From positions 218,735 through 282,734 of the forward strand of contig RQTK01000499.1 in assembly GCA_003991915.1 (NCBI GenBank): a stretch of 64,000 nt of DNA, given 5' to 3'. A program made the position numbers and the translations under genes. The first letter of the stretch is position 1, and the number at the start of each line of letters is the position of its first letter. This DNA is from Elysia chlorotica (Eukaryota; Mollusca; Gastropoda; Plakobranchidae). The notes beneath the pieces are model-generated. The model saw only the letters and a program-made list of their open reading frames with translations. It did no database searches and was not told the DNA's origin. Positions 1 to 13,139 of this stretch are shown here, piece by piece.

Positions 1-1
1 C

Positions 2-56
<55 letters not shown>
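1..56. repeat. (CAGA)n microsatellite
   Basis: Perfect tetranucleotide repeat at the window edge; it probably continues outside the window. Confidence 0.95.
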
Positions 57-764
57 GAAACGTAGAGCGTGAAAGGTAGAGAAGAGAGTAAAAAGAAGAA
101 AAAAAAACACAGAGATGCAGCCATGAGCAGCAGCACCTTTCAGATAAATTGTCCACACATCTCTGTCTTAATCACCCATCTCCATCTACGATTAATGCTT
201 ACAGCGGTACTCGATGCCCGGAGCGGCTGATAATCAGAGCGCTTAATCTTCACTAACTTTCGACCTCACGCTACCCTTCGACTTTTTCACCCCTAGACGT
301 GACCTTAATTTGCCTGCAAGTAAAAGAAGTAGTGTCATTTTAGCACCCAAATTTATATTAGGTTTTTATTTTAATTATTAAAAGGCCGTTTAATAAGGTT
401 TACGTTTTTAGTTTGTTCAGAGGTTTTTAGAAGAGTGGGCGATTTAACGGAGCATATAAAATAGAGCGGTCAGTGTTTAATTTCATTCATGGTCATAGTT
501 TTAGTGTCGGGTCATAGCAGGTGGTGAAAATGTTAATTGGCGCCTCAGTAAAGACTTTTTTAAAGATTAAAAGAAAGACCGTGTTGGTTTCCAGGAGATG
601 GGAATAAAAAAGAAGTGCCTTACTGTTAGTTATTAAAAAATATCAGTGGTAATATTCTGAAAACGTACCCGTATCCTAATGGATATTTGTAAGAGCAACT
701 ATTGTAGGCCCTATGTACAAAGAAACAGAGCGACCATTTCAAAATAGCACATGGGCGGAACATG

Positions 765-910
765 CATCTGTATGGGGCTCAGTAGCCCTGGGGTAGATCA
801 TTAGTTTTCTACGCAGGGGGTTCGTGGTTCGCCACTGGTGGGATCGGTTTCATTTTTGTGACCAACCAAATCCCGGGTATTCCGCTATGTGGTCCCGTGA
901 TCGCAAATAA
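765..910 (+). mobile_element. tRNA-derived SINE fragment, subfamily B
   Basis: Starts with a tRNA-like head (tagccctggggtagatcat, A-box-like; ggttcgtggttcg, B-box-like). The body reads gaccaaccaaatcccgggta. The same body recurs near 52830-52900 in the same orientation, so this is a dispersed family related to the more complete SINEs at 1612 and 16739. Confidence 0.55.
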
Positions 911-1059
911 CTTTATATCTAAAGACATAAGAGATGTTAAAGTAGGAAAAGAGTTTCAATTTCTCTGGTCAAAGAAGGATCTCCCAGATCTCAGCAACGG
1001 TCCTATACGGCGACATGGCCAAATCGGATCTTGATAGATCACATTATACTGACCAACCC

Positions 1060-1150
1060 AGTAGTCTAAAACGCGTTATCCAGAGCGGTGCTAGTAGCTT
1101 CGAACTAATGGCCTCCTGCGACGAAAGTCGATGCTCTAACCCATGACTAC
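1060..1150 (-). mobile_element. tRNA-like SINE head fragment
   Basis: Read on the minus strand it begins with a tRNA-like block (ggttagagcatcgac) followed by a B-box-like ttagttcgaagc. It is short and diverged, and is interpreted as a SINE head by comparison with the other copies. Confidence 0.35.
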
Positions 1151-1611
1151 CCCTTTTCTCTCAGAATAAGTATAGAATCTGCCGCCCCCCCCCCCCCCCC
1201 CCAAGACCCCGTAGCGTGACCAAAAATTTAACAGTCATTTAAAAGTATCGGTGGAATGTGCATCGCGCTGGCACTTCGACGACGCGCTTCAGGCCAGACG
1301 GCGTGATGATTGAGATGAAACACCAGGCGCACAACACTGCATGTAGTGCTATGCTTAGCTGCTCAAGCTGCTCGCTACAACAACAACGCTACCAACTTTA
1401 AGCCACAACAGTATAATTATATACATGTGTATGTAGTTTCAGACAGTTTTTGTCGATGTCCCACATGTATTACATTTGGATGGCTTGCTTCCCTGGCAGC
1501 CAAAAAATAAAAAAAAAACAGTCTAAGACTTGAAGCCCACATACCAGTCTCTTATCAGGCCGAAGGTCCTGGGCTGGACTATACATACAGACATAATGTG
1601 TGTCTGTGTGT

Positions 1612-1874
1612 GAAGAGTTGAGTTGAGTTGGTTTAACGTCCAACATCATCACTAGGTAGTCTATATTGTGGACGGGCCTCAAGACTGACGTCTGATAAAT
1701 ATGAGCTGCCACACACGAAACAGGGTGAGGATACCATGACTTTTGCCTCAGCCGGCCACATTAAACTGACACCGACCCAACCAGTAGGGAGCGAAATCGA
1801 CAGGGCTCGAACCCCGGACCTTTTGCGTCGGAAGCCGATGGTCTACCCCAGGGCCACCGCGGCCCCCCCCCCCC
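1612..1874 (-). mobile_element. Near full-length tRNA-derived SINE
   Basis: On the minus strand the order is: G-run, tRNA-like head with A box (ccctggggtagaccatc) and B box (ggggttcgagccc), a middle block (ctactggttgggtcggtgtc), a 'gccggctgag' block, and a tail (cgtccacaatatag, then gttggacgttaaacc) ending in repeated caact. The best matches in this window are 16739-16965, 36308-36545 and 39466-39710. The A/B boxes imply RNA polymerase III transcription. Confidence 0.8.
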
Positions 1875-2094
1875 AAAAAAAAAAAAAAAACAAAAAAAAA
1901 AACCCTGTATGCATGGTGTTGTTATGTTTATTTAAATGAACATGTCATTAGGAAAACTAGTATACTATGGGCTTAACAAATGCCCTATATTCTGATAATT
2001 CGAACTTAAGATGTTTCCAACTGATATTTTACAGCTAGGTGGTTCTAATAAAGCGTAATGCACTGTAACAGCAAACTCCTTTCATTCCAATTTT

Positions 2095-2225
2095 GGGGCA
2101 CCAGATAACCCAGCCGGTAGAGCTCTTACCCTAACGGGATGAAGGTTCAAGGTTTTATCTTCACATTGACCCTCGTCGATGTTTTCTAAGACTGTTCGGC
2201 AGACCTTGAACCCGGAAAAGAAATG
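2095..2225 (+). mobile_element. tRNA-like dispersed fragment
   Basis: Contains a tRNA-like start (agccggtagagctcttaccc) and a B-box-like gaaggttcaagg. A second weak tRNA-like piece (gtagctcaatcggtagtgct) lies at 2501-2520. Both look like diverged SINE heads rather than tRNA genes because no acceptor stem closes. Confidence 0.35.
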
Positions 2226-2767
2226 TTTTAAACAACACTACTTAAAGTTTGATCTTTAAAGTTTGCACACACTTTAGAACAGTGGTGACTCTTATTCCTA
2301 ACCAGCCCCATCTAACCTCCGATTTCTTACATTACTGTCGCATTTCCAATTGCTGCAAACTGATTGGCCCTAAATTTGTTTTTGAACCCCCTGGATAGTA
2401 CAAGTAGAAGAAATCAATATTAGCCACACTTCTCATGAGCCATAGACAACCTTTTTCTTTACTTGAATAGACCACTCTAGTGTCATGATTTGGGACGCCA
2501 TGTAGCTCAATCGGTAGTGCTTTATACAATGCAGCTCCGTTTCCCCGTATTATTGTTTCGAAGAAGGAGCGTCTTCTAAGACCAGCATGGGTTGACACAT
2601 CACTTGTAAAAAGTGAATATGTATCTTGTCACTTTGCCATGGATTAGAACAAGAAAAAGATGTAGTTCCTGTAAATATTATGAACTTAAAATGACCCCCC
2701 CCCTCCACGTACACACTCTAAATCCAAAAAAATTCAATTTCATTTATCTTCTCCTCTGTTTCATAGG

Positions 2768-2862
2768 TTCAGTGTGGTCTAAGCTGTACTTTCAACTAGT
2801 TGATCAAGATGAGTTCAAGTCGTCAGCCAGCAAAAGTCTGCCCAGATGTCACCTCCAGGTAC
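2768..2862 (+). other. Possible 5' non-coding exon of the transporter gene
   Basis: A pyrimidine-rich acceptor (cctctgtttcatag) precedes 2768 and a donor-like ccag|gtacta follows 2862. An ATG at 2809 opens only a 26-codon frame. Position just upstream of the first coding exon suggests a 5' UTR exon, but nothing proves splicing here. Confidence 0.25.
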
Positions 2863-3020
2863 TACGTGTGCTTTGGAAGCGTTAAATAAACAGTTTCACT
2901 GACTGTGTGACGCTGCTTACTGGTTGAATACCAAAACCATTTTTGACTATATACAGTATCCACACCCTAGTGCCGGCTTAGTTGTGGTTCTGTTTTACAT
3001 TGATCTCTCCGCTACTGACA

Positions 3021-3826
3021 ATGGATAAGGAAGAAGGCGTGGTCACACCGCTCTTAGTGGGCGCTGGCAGCTCAGAAGGCACTGGTGATGGTCAGAAGCA
3101 AGTTTTGCAAGTGGGCACACCAGTAGACACCGGTGGCACTGAGGATGGAGCACTGTCTGGAAACAACAAAAACCAGGGAGAAAGTCCAGGGGATAGCCGG
3201 GCTGTCATACAAGTGCACTCTGAACCCGACGAGGACAACCAGTTAACCAAACTTAATGATGTCGAAGAGACTCCAGAGGATGCCGTGGCCCCGACGGTGG
3301 ATGAAGAGGAGACATCTGACCTGAGTAAGTCTGTCACGTTTGCGGAGGATGTGGCTATCTACAGCCTAGGCCAGGACCCGACACACCAGCCGCTACTCGC
3401 GTCAGAGTCGGCCGACGACCTTGCCTCCTCTGAGATGGACGACAGCCCGGCTGTGTTGGAGGTGACTGGGGAAACCAGCCCGCTGCTCTCTGCCCCTCTC
3501 TCCGTCACGCCGACACTTGTGCCGCTCAAGTCAGAGGGCGAAGACGACTCAGACTTGACAGAAATCGCGCCGAGAGAAAAGGACGACGGCCAGAAACATT
3601 TCTTTCAGGTGACGCGGGTGGAAGAGCTGGAGCCAGCCACCGATGGGGTTGAGGACTCGAACTGGCCAGAGAGTAAGGATAAGGGTGAAGGGGAGGAGGT
3701 GACCAAACTGGGAAAGGTTGACAGCTACATGTCCGACTCTGGGAACAGCACGCTGAGCTACAACCAGGACACCATTGGGCCTCTGGAGAACCAGTCCTTC
3801 CTTAAGAACCTCAACTATTCTGTTAG
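3021..3826 (+). CDS. SLC16-like exon 1: acidic N-terminal extension
   Basis: Encodes residues 1-268 plus two bases of codon 269. Rich in Glu, Asp, Ser and Thr with no membrane segment, so probably a disordered cytoplasmic tail. Ends gttag|gtaagt. GC-rich compared with the flanking introns. Confidence 0.88.
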
Positions 3827-5377
3827 GTAAGTAGAAACTAGAGTTTTTCCTAAGAATTTTTTTTGTAGTACCAAAATTTTGGAATGGGATCAGGGTATTA
3901 CTACACAGTGCTCAGAACTGTTGGTGAAGAGATCCGTGGTTCGAATATCAGTTTGTGCCCGGTTCTCATATAAGATTCCCCCTGATATATGGAGGACTTT
4001 GAGCTAATTGCAGATTGTGCTATTTTTAATGTTGAAGTGAATTAAGCACTATAATTTTTTTTAAATACTCAGCCCTCTGACTGCTAATTGTGCTTCAGGT
4101 ATGGGACAGCCTTGATAAGTAGTAAGTAAAAACATAAGGGTGAGTGGGCTCAAATACTGTACCCGCATCTACCAGTACATTTACACTCATATCGTGACAT
4201 CGCCAGGGTTGCTTCATGGTATATATATACTCCATCCATCAACCTGGGTCATACAGATTAATTAATATTATACCCATAGCGCTTTTTTGAAGACTGCTGG
4301 GAGACTGTACAATTTTGATGTAACTTGTAGTTTTGTCAAAATCATTATATTAAAAAATTATCAATTGTTTTACTATAACACCTATTTCTAAGGGCAATCC
4401 AACTTTCATTGAGAGTCCTGATATCTGTTAAATGGCTGCAAAAGCCTAAAGGGTTCAATATTTTTTTGTCTACCTATTTGCACAGTATTTCTATACCGTT
4501 CAGATTCTGTGACAAGACAATAATTGTGTTTGTCATATATGTTGTCCCCTACTGGTTGGTTTGGTGCGAGCAGTAAGTGATCGGTTGACATAGGATTCCT
4601 AGTTGATCTATTCTGTCTATGTTTGGCAGTACGTAAACTTTTCAGAGGTCATTCTTGAAACCTATCCACAATATAGCCTAGATGCTGACGTTGGACATTA
4701 AGAACCCAACCAACCTTGTTTCACATACTATGCCACATCTGTCCTTAGTCTATCACATGCTGTGTGAAACTATTTGCCCACACTGAAGGGATGCACTTGC
4801 TTTCCTGTATATTAAGACTAAATGTCTTTACAAACTCCTTTATATCCTGTCGTTGATACATACTTACATCAAATCTTATAATATTAATTTACAAAATACT
4901 GCAATATGACTCAAGCTTTACAAATAGGCTTAGACTTCCCATACAATGCTTAAGTATTAGATGGTCCATTAGATCAATACTACTGGTTGGTTTGGTGTCA
5001 TAGAAATGTGACTAGCTGAGACTAAAGTCTCATATCATCACTCGGTATTTTTTGTGACAGCAGGTAAAGTTGTCAGAAAATGGTCTTGCACCTGTCCATG
5101 ATAAAATCAAGTTGCTGTCGTTGGATGTTAAGAAAGCAACTACGTTTCTTAAACTGCCCATTCTGAACATGTTTACAAACACATCCCCAACTTTTCACTG
5201 AAAGAATTAAACATTATTTTCTTTTGCATTGAAACTTGAGATCTTTGAAGCCGTGTTTTATACTGTATATTTATGTTTCATGTAATGTTATCAGCACATA
5301 GAGCATTGCATTGTCTATGAGTGTGCTAAATATAAATGCCATTTTATTGCTATTGCATGTATTACATGTAATATTTA

Positions 5378-5437
<60 letters not shown>

Positions 5438-8400
5438 TATTGTTGTTGCTGCTGTCATTATTTTTATTATTTAAACTGAAGGACTATAAAGTCATAAGTG
5501 ATTCTTCCACAGCCAGGCTGCGGTGAACGAAGCCGGACAAGATGAGGATGGGCTGGACCTGAATGACTTTGCTGGGGTCAAGGGCGATGTGGATGGAGGC
5601 TGGGCCTGGGTTATTCTATTTGCAGCATTCTGCAGTCTGGCCCTGGTTGGCTGCACAGCGTTTTCAGCTGGTAATATCACACCTGAGGATGTTCAAAAAC
5701 TATACTGCTTGTTTCCAATTGCAATGTCTGGGGGAAAGAAGCAAGTGGTCATATGCCTATAAATTAACTTGAATCCAATCTTGCAACTGCAGCATAAGAT
5801 TTTTTTTAAAGTCATTAGGATCATTTAAAGTCTCTTTAAGTTGGCCATCTACAATTTATGTGGGAAACTGTGTCTTCTGTGTTTAAGTGCACCCTCAAAC
5901 ATATTATAAAATTAAAACAACAGTAAAATTTCAATGGTTTTCAAATCTTTTTGAATAGACCTCAATCGGCATTTAAATCATTATAACCTGGATATATCAT
6001 TACTTACTAATTACACGCAAACCTCGGCATGTCTTTTTGTTATTGATTTATCAAATTTTGAACAGGTTGCATGTGTGTGAAAAAGTGTATTTATGTGTAT
6101 TTTATTTAGCTTATGATTATAATTTTTAAAAATAAATTTTTAATAAGGATAATAACAGCAGAGCTAATTTTAACAAAGCATACTGTTCTAACATAAAGAA
6201 ATATATTTTCTGTAGGTGTGTTTATGCCATACATCCTGGAGCATATAGAGCCAGACATATCTCGAGCGTCGTGGATAGGAGCAGTGCACACCAGCGTCAC
6301 CTGTTTCTCAGGTGAGGGTAGGAAACAAGCAATGAGAATGAACACTAGTAATGGAAGAGTGAATACTAGCAATGGGAGATTGAAATTAGCCAAGAAAGGG
6401 TGAATACTAGCTTTAATAGACCTGTCATAAAATTAAATTTTCCACAAGAAAGGCAGTAAATGAAAGCATTCTTATGCAACAATATTTAATATTTTAAACT
6501 GAAAATGAACTAATGTTATTAAGTGTTGATTTGTTGTATTCATTTGACTCATAGTGGCAGTTGCAGTATAATTTTATAAGTAGTCATTATCTAAAATTTT
6601 CGAAGCCTCTACATATAGCTGAACAGATATAAAGCTCGGAAAGGCTATAATAAACATACACTATACTTACACAGTGTGATCATTTATGACCCTTGATATA
6701 AAAAACCCCCACTATTTTAGAGTGCCACAGTGCAGGCAAATACTGAATACCCCACACAGTGCAAAGCAAATACTGAATACCCTACACAGTGCAAAGCAAA
6801 TACTGAATACCCTACACAGTGCAAAGCAAATACTGAATACCCTACACAGTGCAAAGCAAATACTGAATTATGAATACCCTACACGGTGCAAAGCAAATAC
6901 TGAATTATGAATACCCTACACAGTGCAAAGTAAATACTGAATACCCTACACAGTGCAAAGCAAATACTGAATACCCTACACAGTGCAAAGCAAATACTGA
7001 ATACTCTGATTGCTGACATTGGAAGGTAGGAGACCAACAACAAATTTATAAATTATTACAGTATATGATAAACTGTTGCAAGGGAAAGACAAGTAATAGA
7101 TGAACCATCGTTAATGGCTTGTAACCTGGAGTTGTTGTGTTGTCTGTGTCCAGGGCCGACTGTGAGCATCCTCCTCAATCGTATCGGCGCTCGGTGGACG
7201 GCCTTCGTCGCAGGTTTGGTGGCGGTGGCGGGGCTGATTTGTTCGTTCTTTGCCACATCCTTCCTGCACCTCATCCTGTCTCACGGGCTTCTCTCTGGTC
7301 AGTGCTGGTTTTTATACTCACTCCATAGCATAGAAGATCTGATCTTACAATACCGTTTTTCTTCCTCTTAATTTTTCTGCAATTGGAGGAACTTGGTGGT
7401 AGTAGATGTATCAAGCAGAAATGCAACACAAGTTTTAAAGTATGTTCTATTCCACCAAAGTTAATTTTGAAGCTCCTTTGCTTTTTAATTAATACTTTGT
7501 CATGCCTTAGGGTTAACATTAAATGGCAATAGTGGCACAACCAAAGAGAGTACCAAATGCCTTTTTAAAGGTGTGACAGTTTGAGATTGTTACGTTCCAT
7601 GTACACTTGGGTTATTTCTTTTTTCTGGTCAGTTTAAATTTGGGATTATTGGAATGCAGAAATGTGATTAAGGGATACAAAGTGAAATGATACTTCTTTT
7701 ACTACCAACACCTCTTTTGTGAATTATAGACAGTGATTAATTTTTAATTATGAAATTAAAGGTTTTATTTTCTTCTTACAATGTATCTTCATTCTTGAAC
7801 TTCATATTGAAATCCTTAATAATCCTTTATTGATATTGAAATAATTTTTTTTAAAGCCCTTTTTAAAAACATGATTATGTGAAATATATAATATATATTA
7901 ATCTCGATTTTTTTTGGTTTTGTTTTGATTTGATTACTATACAGGTATTGGTTTTGGCTACATCCTCAACGTTATGTTTGTGGTAACAGGCCAGTACTTC
8001 AACCGCTACCGTGGCTTTGCCTGTGGAGTGCTGGCAACTGGCGCAGGGGCAGGTCTCCTGTCAGGTTAGCTTGGGAGATGCTACTATCAATCACTGTGTT
8101 GCGGTCCAACTTAAAACACAGTAGCCAACACAATCATATGTTTGTGCAAAGAAAAAAAATAGGCTGTGCTTGTGTCTGCAAATATCACCTAAAGCATAAG
8201 TCGTTTTCTGTAATCAAGAATTTTTTTATTTTTTATTTTCTTTGGTCAGAAGCATGTGAACTAAACCATGTAAACAACTAAGTGTTGTAAAAAAGTGCAT
8301 AATTATACTTGTTTATAAATTGAAAGGCAGCACATCTGGCTTTAAAAAAAAAGCAAAGTTTTAATTTCTTTTCGTTGCTAATGCTGATTAATTTGCATTG

Positions 8401-10797
8401 TTTTTATGACCCATTTCTATAGCTAGGATTTTGTTTGAGAAAGTCATAAGTCTAGCTGTATGTTTTAGAACTGATTAGGAGGTCAAGTCAGATTCATCTA
8501 TAATATTGGACAATCTTATATATCTTTGGTCTTCTTTCACTAAATGATAAGTGTATTCTTTTCTCAGATTCTTTTGCAAACAACAAAATTTTGATTATTT
8601 GGCACAAATCACTTATCATAGCAAATATATTTATATTGCTGTTGAGTAATATCAGCTAGTATGTACTGAGAAATACAACACTTCATTTATGAGACAATAA
8701 TAGAGCAAACAATGATGTGATCACTGAGCATTTTTAGTTCTCAGACATCAATTAAAATGCTTTTATTCTGTATGAGAGCTTAAGAATATGGACTCAAATG
8801 TTAGAGAAATTGTGAAAAATTGGATATCTTTACCTAAGATTTATTTTTTAATTACTTACAGACCCTTTCCCAACTATTTACTAAACTTGTATGCGTTAAA
8901 CCATCAAATTCCATCTGTTTCAGTTGGCAGTATAATGACCTTTCTTCTGGAGAACTTTGGCCTCAACGGGGCGTACCTTATGTGGGCCGGGATCTCCAGC
9001 CACATCCTCGTGTTTGCCATGCTGCTGAGGCCCTCCAACGAGGAGCTGCTTCGGTCCGTGGAGAAAAAACTGTCACAGGAGCACATCAAGATGAACAATG
9101 GCGCCAGCGATCTGAACAGCCTGGCCAGCGGTCTGAACAGTGTCTACAGCAACGGGGATGTCTACAGTGCGTTCAGCGGGCGGACCAGCTACAGCCGCAA
9201 ACTGTACCGGCACCCCAGCAAGCGCAGCTCCCGGGGAGACCTGGCAGGCAACCCGCTCCTACGCAATGTTATCAACAACGACATGTACGACTCTCGGAAC
9301 TCGGTGAACACAACCAAGTCTCATCGCTCCAGCCGCTCGACCCGTCTCTCCAACGGGAATCTTTCTCTGGCCCAGAACTCGCGACTCCTGGACAGCACAC
9401 TGACAACGTCAGATGGTCACAGTCTGGCCGTACCTGGTGTTGAGGGAAGGAACTCTCCGCTGCCGTCAAGGGCCAGTAACTACACCATTTCCCCCCTTGC
9501 CCTGCCAGAGAATGGTGGGGATCAGCTTCTCTCCCCTTCAGACAAAACAGCGAGCAGTTCTCCTTCCGCAACTTCTCATAGCAACCACATACATTCCAAC
9601 TTCTCCCTAGCCAATGAAACTATTCCTGAACATGAAGTTGTTTCCAAAAATAATCTAGAACCTCCCCCATCCCCAACATTCTCGCGATCGGCGCTATCGG
9701 AATTTCGAAAAAGGCTTCATTCTAGCGTTTCCCACGATAACTCTTACCACAGGTCCAACAGTCAGATTAGCCGCTTGGTGTCCATGAGAGGACCCATGAG
9801 GAACGGGGATCTGGACAACGAATCTCTAACCTCCACCCTCGTGTCTCACCTCCGTCCAAAAGATGTTTTGGAACCACGGTTCCGACTTGGTTCGCGGAGT
9901 ATTCCAACTTTGTTTGGAAGCGTGGCCAGTTTCCCTACAGCCCTGGCTATCGTGAAGGATGATCTATCAAGAATAGACGCTATAGGGGAGCCTGTGGATA
10001 AGGTGAAAACACACATGCATGCTTTGTTTCTGATTTGCATTAGTACATGGATCACCCAGATCTTTTACGTAACATTCTAGCCTTATTTCATCCGTACATA
10101 AATACCTGATTTTTTTTTATGTTCTCAGTTACTTTGTTGTCTGCCCTTCAATTTTGCTGCATAGGCTATTTTATCAAGACTTTATTTGTGCATTGGGCAG
10201 TGTTTGTTTTTATTTATGCAATTTTTCTTGTTGGGTGAAATGTTCATGGTCTTCTTTTAGTTTTAAGTACAGTGGTCTCCGCGTAAGAAATCTCCGCTTA
10301 GAAACCCATTCTGTCTTTGAATCCGCTTGCCCTATGAAACATGATTATATCTCTTTAATTAACACACCTATCCACCCACTTTTCTTTTTCTTAAAGTTTT
10401 GCCCAGTGTGTTCTCTATAGAGGGAGGGAGAGAATTCTCTCCCCCTCTCCGGGTTTAACGTCTCCTAGGTTCCCCTGGGGGGTCCTATACGGCGACAGGC
10501 GGCGTTGACAGAAGACAAAAGCTCAAGAGGAAGGCAAGACATGATAGATCCTTTGCTTGCTCATTCTATTACTATGAGGCTGGTCCTCTAATGTATGGGG
10601 TTCCCTAATTTTTGGGGTTCTAAAGTGGAAAGGGGGGATAGGCTGAGACAGACAAGACAAACAAACCTTCCCTTCTACGCTGGGGGGACGGGCAAGGCTA
10701 GGCATTTAATTTTTTTTTAAGAGTGAGGCAGGAGATTGATAGTTAAAACCGGGGATATTACCCTATTGGTGTTCTAATTTAGTATTGTTCCCCCACT

Positions 10798-10835
<38 letters not shown>

Positions 10836-13076
10836 CCCTGCTGCTTATCCATTAATACTACCACAACCATAATATTGTCTCTATTGTTGCGACTGCTGTT
10901 TACTATTACTTTCCCCACCATCATCATTATCACAGTTACCAGTATTATTATTACTACCACCACCACCACTACCACTACTACTATTACTATTATTACCATT
11001 ACTACGACTACCACCACTACTACTACTACTACTACCACTACTTTGCCCAGTGTGTTACAATTAATTCACTTTTATATGTGGCTTTTACAACCAGGTCAGA
11101 TCAAATCTCTGAACTCTTTATAATATATAATCATTAATGTAATACAACTATAATTTTGCACTCAATAGCTTTTTTTGTCGAAAAATGTTATTACTATGCT
11201 GATGAGTCCAAATTAATGACTTTACAATGGCATCTTTCTGTTTAATAAAATTCTTAGTTTTGTCTTTATGTTGAATTTAACCTTGCATAGTTGCTTGTGC
11301 AGCATTAATTTTTATTCAAGATGATTGGAATTGAGAATTATTGCAAAAACAATATAAAGACAATGACAGAGACTTGTTCTCACCATGAAAAGACAGGACA
11401 ATTTTCTCATCTGGAAACAAGGTGCCACAGGAAAACTTGTTTTTTCTTGATTTTTTTTTTAAAGAACTTCATTATAAGAGCCTGATGCCCAAGTATTAAA
11501 ATAATTGGTCTTCACTACGAAGAGCATCACAATTAATATATGCCCTATATCTCGATGTCAAATATTCTTCACTGACTATATTTAACAAATAAGAAAACAC
11601 ATTAAATGCATGCTTTGTTTCTGATTTGCATTAGTACATGGATCACCCAGAACTTTTACGTAACATTCCAGCCTTATTTCATCCGTACATAAATACCTAA
11701 TTTTTTTTTATGTTCTCAGTTACTTTGTTGTCTGCCCTTCAATTTTGCTGCATAGACTATTTTATCAAGACTTTATTTGTGCATTGGGCAGTGTTTGTTT
11801 TTATTTATGCAATTTTTCTTGTTGGGTGAAATGTTCATGGTCTTCTTTTAGTTTTAAGTACAGTGGTCTCCGCGTAAGAACTCTCCGCTTAGAAACCCAT
11901 TCTGTCTTCGAATCCGCTTGCCCTATGAAACATGATTATATCTCTTTAATTAACACACCTATCCACCCACTTTTCTTTTTCTTAAAGTTTTGCCCAGTGT
12001 GTTACAATTAATTCACTTTTATATGTGGCTTTTACAACCATTTTATTTATGCAATTTTTCTTGTTGGGTGAAATGTTCATGGTCTTCTTTTAGTTTTAAG
12101 TACAGTGGTCTCCGCGTAAGAACTCTCCGCTTAGAAACCCATTCTGTCTTCGAATCCGCTTGCCCTATGAAACATGATTATATCTCTTTAATTAACACAC
12201 CTATCCACCCACTTTTCTTTTTCTTAAAGTTTTGCCCAGTGTGTTCTCTATAGAGGGAGGGATACTATTATTACCATTACTACGACTACCACCACTACTA
12301 CTACTACTACTACCACTACTTTGCCCAGTGTGTTACAATTAATTCACTTTTATATGTGGCTTTTACAACCAGGTCAGATCAAATCTCTGAACTCTTTATA
12401 ATATATAATCATTAATGTAATACAACTATAATTTTGCACTCAATAGCTTTTTTTGTCGAAAAATGTTATTACTATGCTGATGAGTCCAAATTAATGACTT
12501 TACAATGGCATCTTTCTGTTTAAAAAATTCTTAGTTTTGTCTTTATGTTGAATTTAACCTTGCATAGTTGCTTGTGCAGCATTAATTTTTATTCAAGATG
12601 ATTGGAATTGAGAATTATTGCAAAAACAATATAAAGACAATGACAGAGACTTGTTCTCACCATGAAAAGACAAGACAATTTTCTCATCTGGAAACAAGGT
12701 GCCACAGGAAAACTTGTTTTTTCTTAAGTTTTTTTAAAAGAACTTCATTATAAGAGCCTGATGCTCAAGTATTAAAATAATTGGTCTTCACTACGAAGAG
12801 CATCACAATTAATATATGCCCTATATCTCGATGTCAAATATTCTTCACTGACTATATTTAACAAATAAGAAAACACATTAACATCATCAAAAACTGTATT
12901 GCTTTAGGCATTGTTCACTGTGCTCTACTGATATATTCAGATTTAGATGAAATAAGTTGAAACTTTATTAGTCCTGTAAAAGCTCATATCATGGTCTGTA
13001 TATGCAGCCAAACAAAACAGTATAGACTGTAATAACATGAGTGATGACAAATATTATTACTCATAACAGCACCAAT

Positions 13077-13139
<63 letters not shown>

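Larger units (their letters stand above)
57..2766. other. Upstream sequence, no gene recognised
   Basis: No convincing exon is seen. The stretch holds several tRNA-derived SINE pieces (listed separately), a run of about 23 C near 1186-1202, and poly-A stretches. Short reading frames overlap the SINEs and look like chance. Confidence 0.6.

Noticed and set aside
2982..3020. Extension of the transporter N-terminus upstream of ATG 3021
   Set aside because: The frame opens with TTG and is bounded by an in-frame TAG at 2979; ATG 3021 has a far better context.
6728..7006. CRISPR array
   Set aside because: Units abut without spacers and the DNA is eukaryotic; it is a minisatellite.
8788..8923. Open frame upstream of transporter exon 6 as coding
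   Set aside because: A clear acceptor (tgtttcag) at 8922-8923 and phase match with exon 5 show that this part is intron.
10154..12253. Three similar 87-88 codon frames as a tandem gene family
   Set aside because: They exist only because block A is duplicated; the substitutions show no coding pattern and there is no domain.
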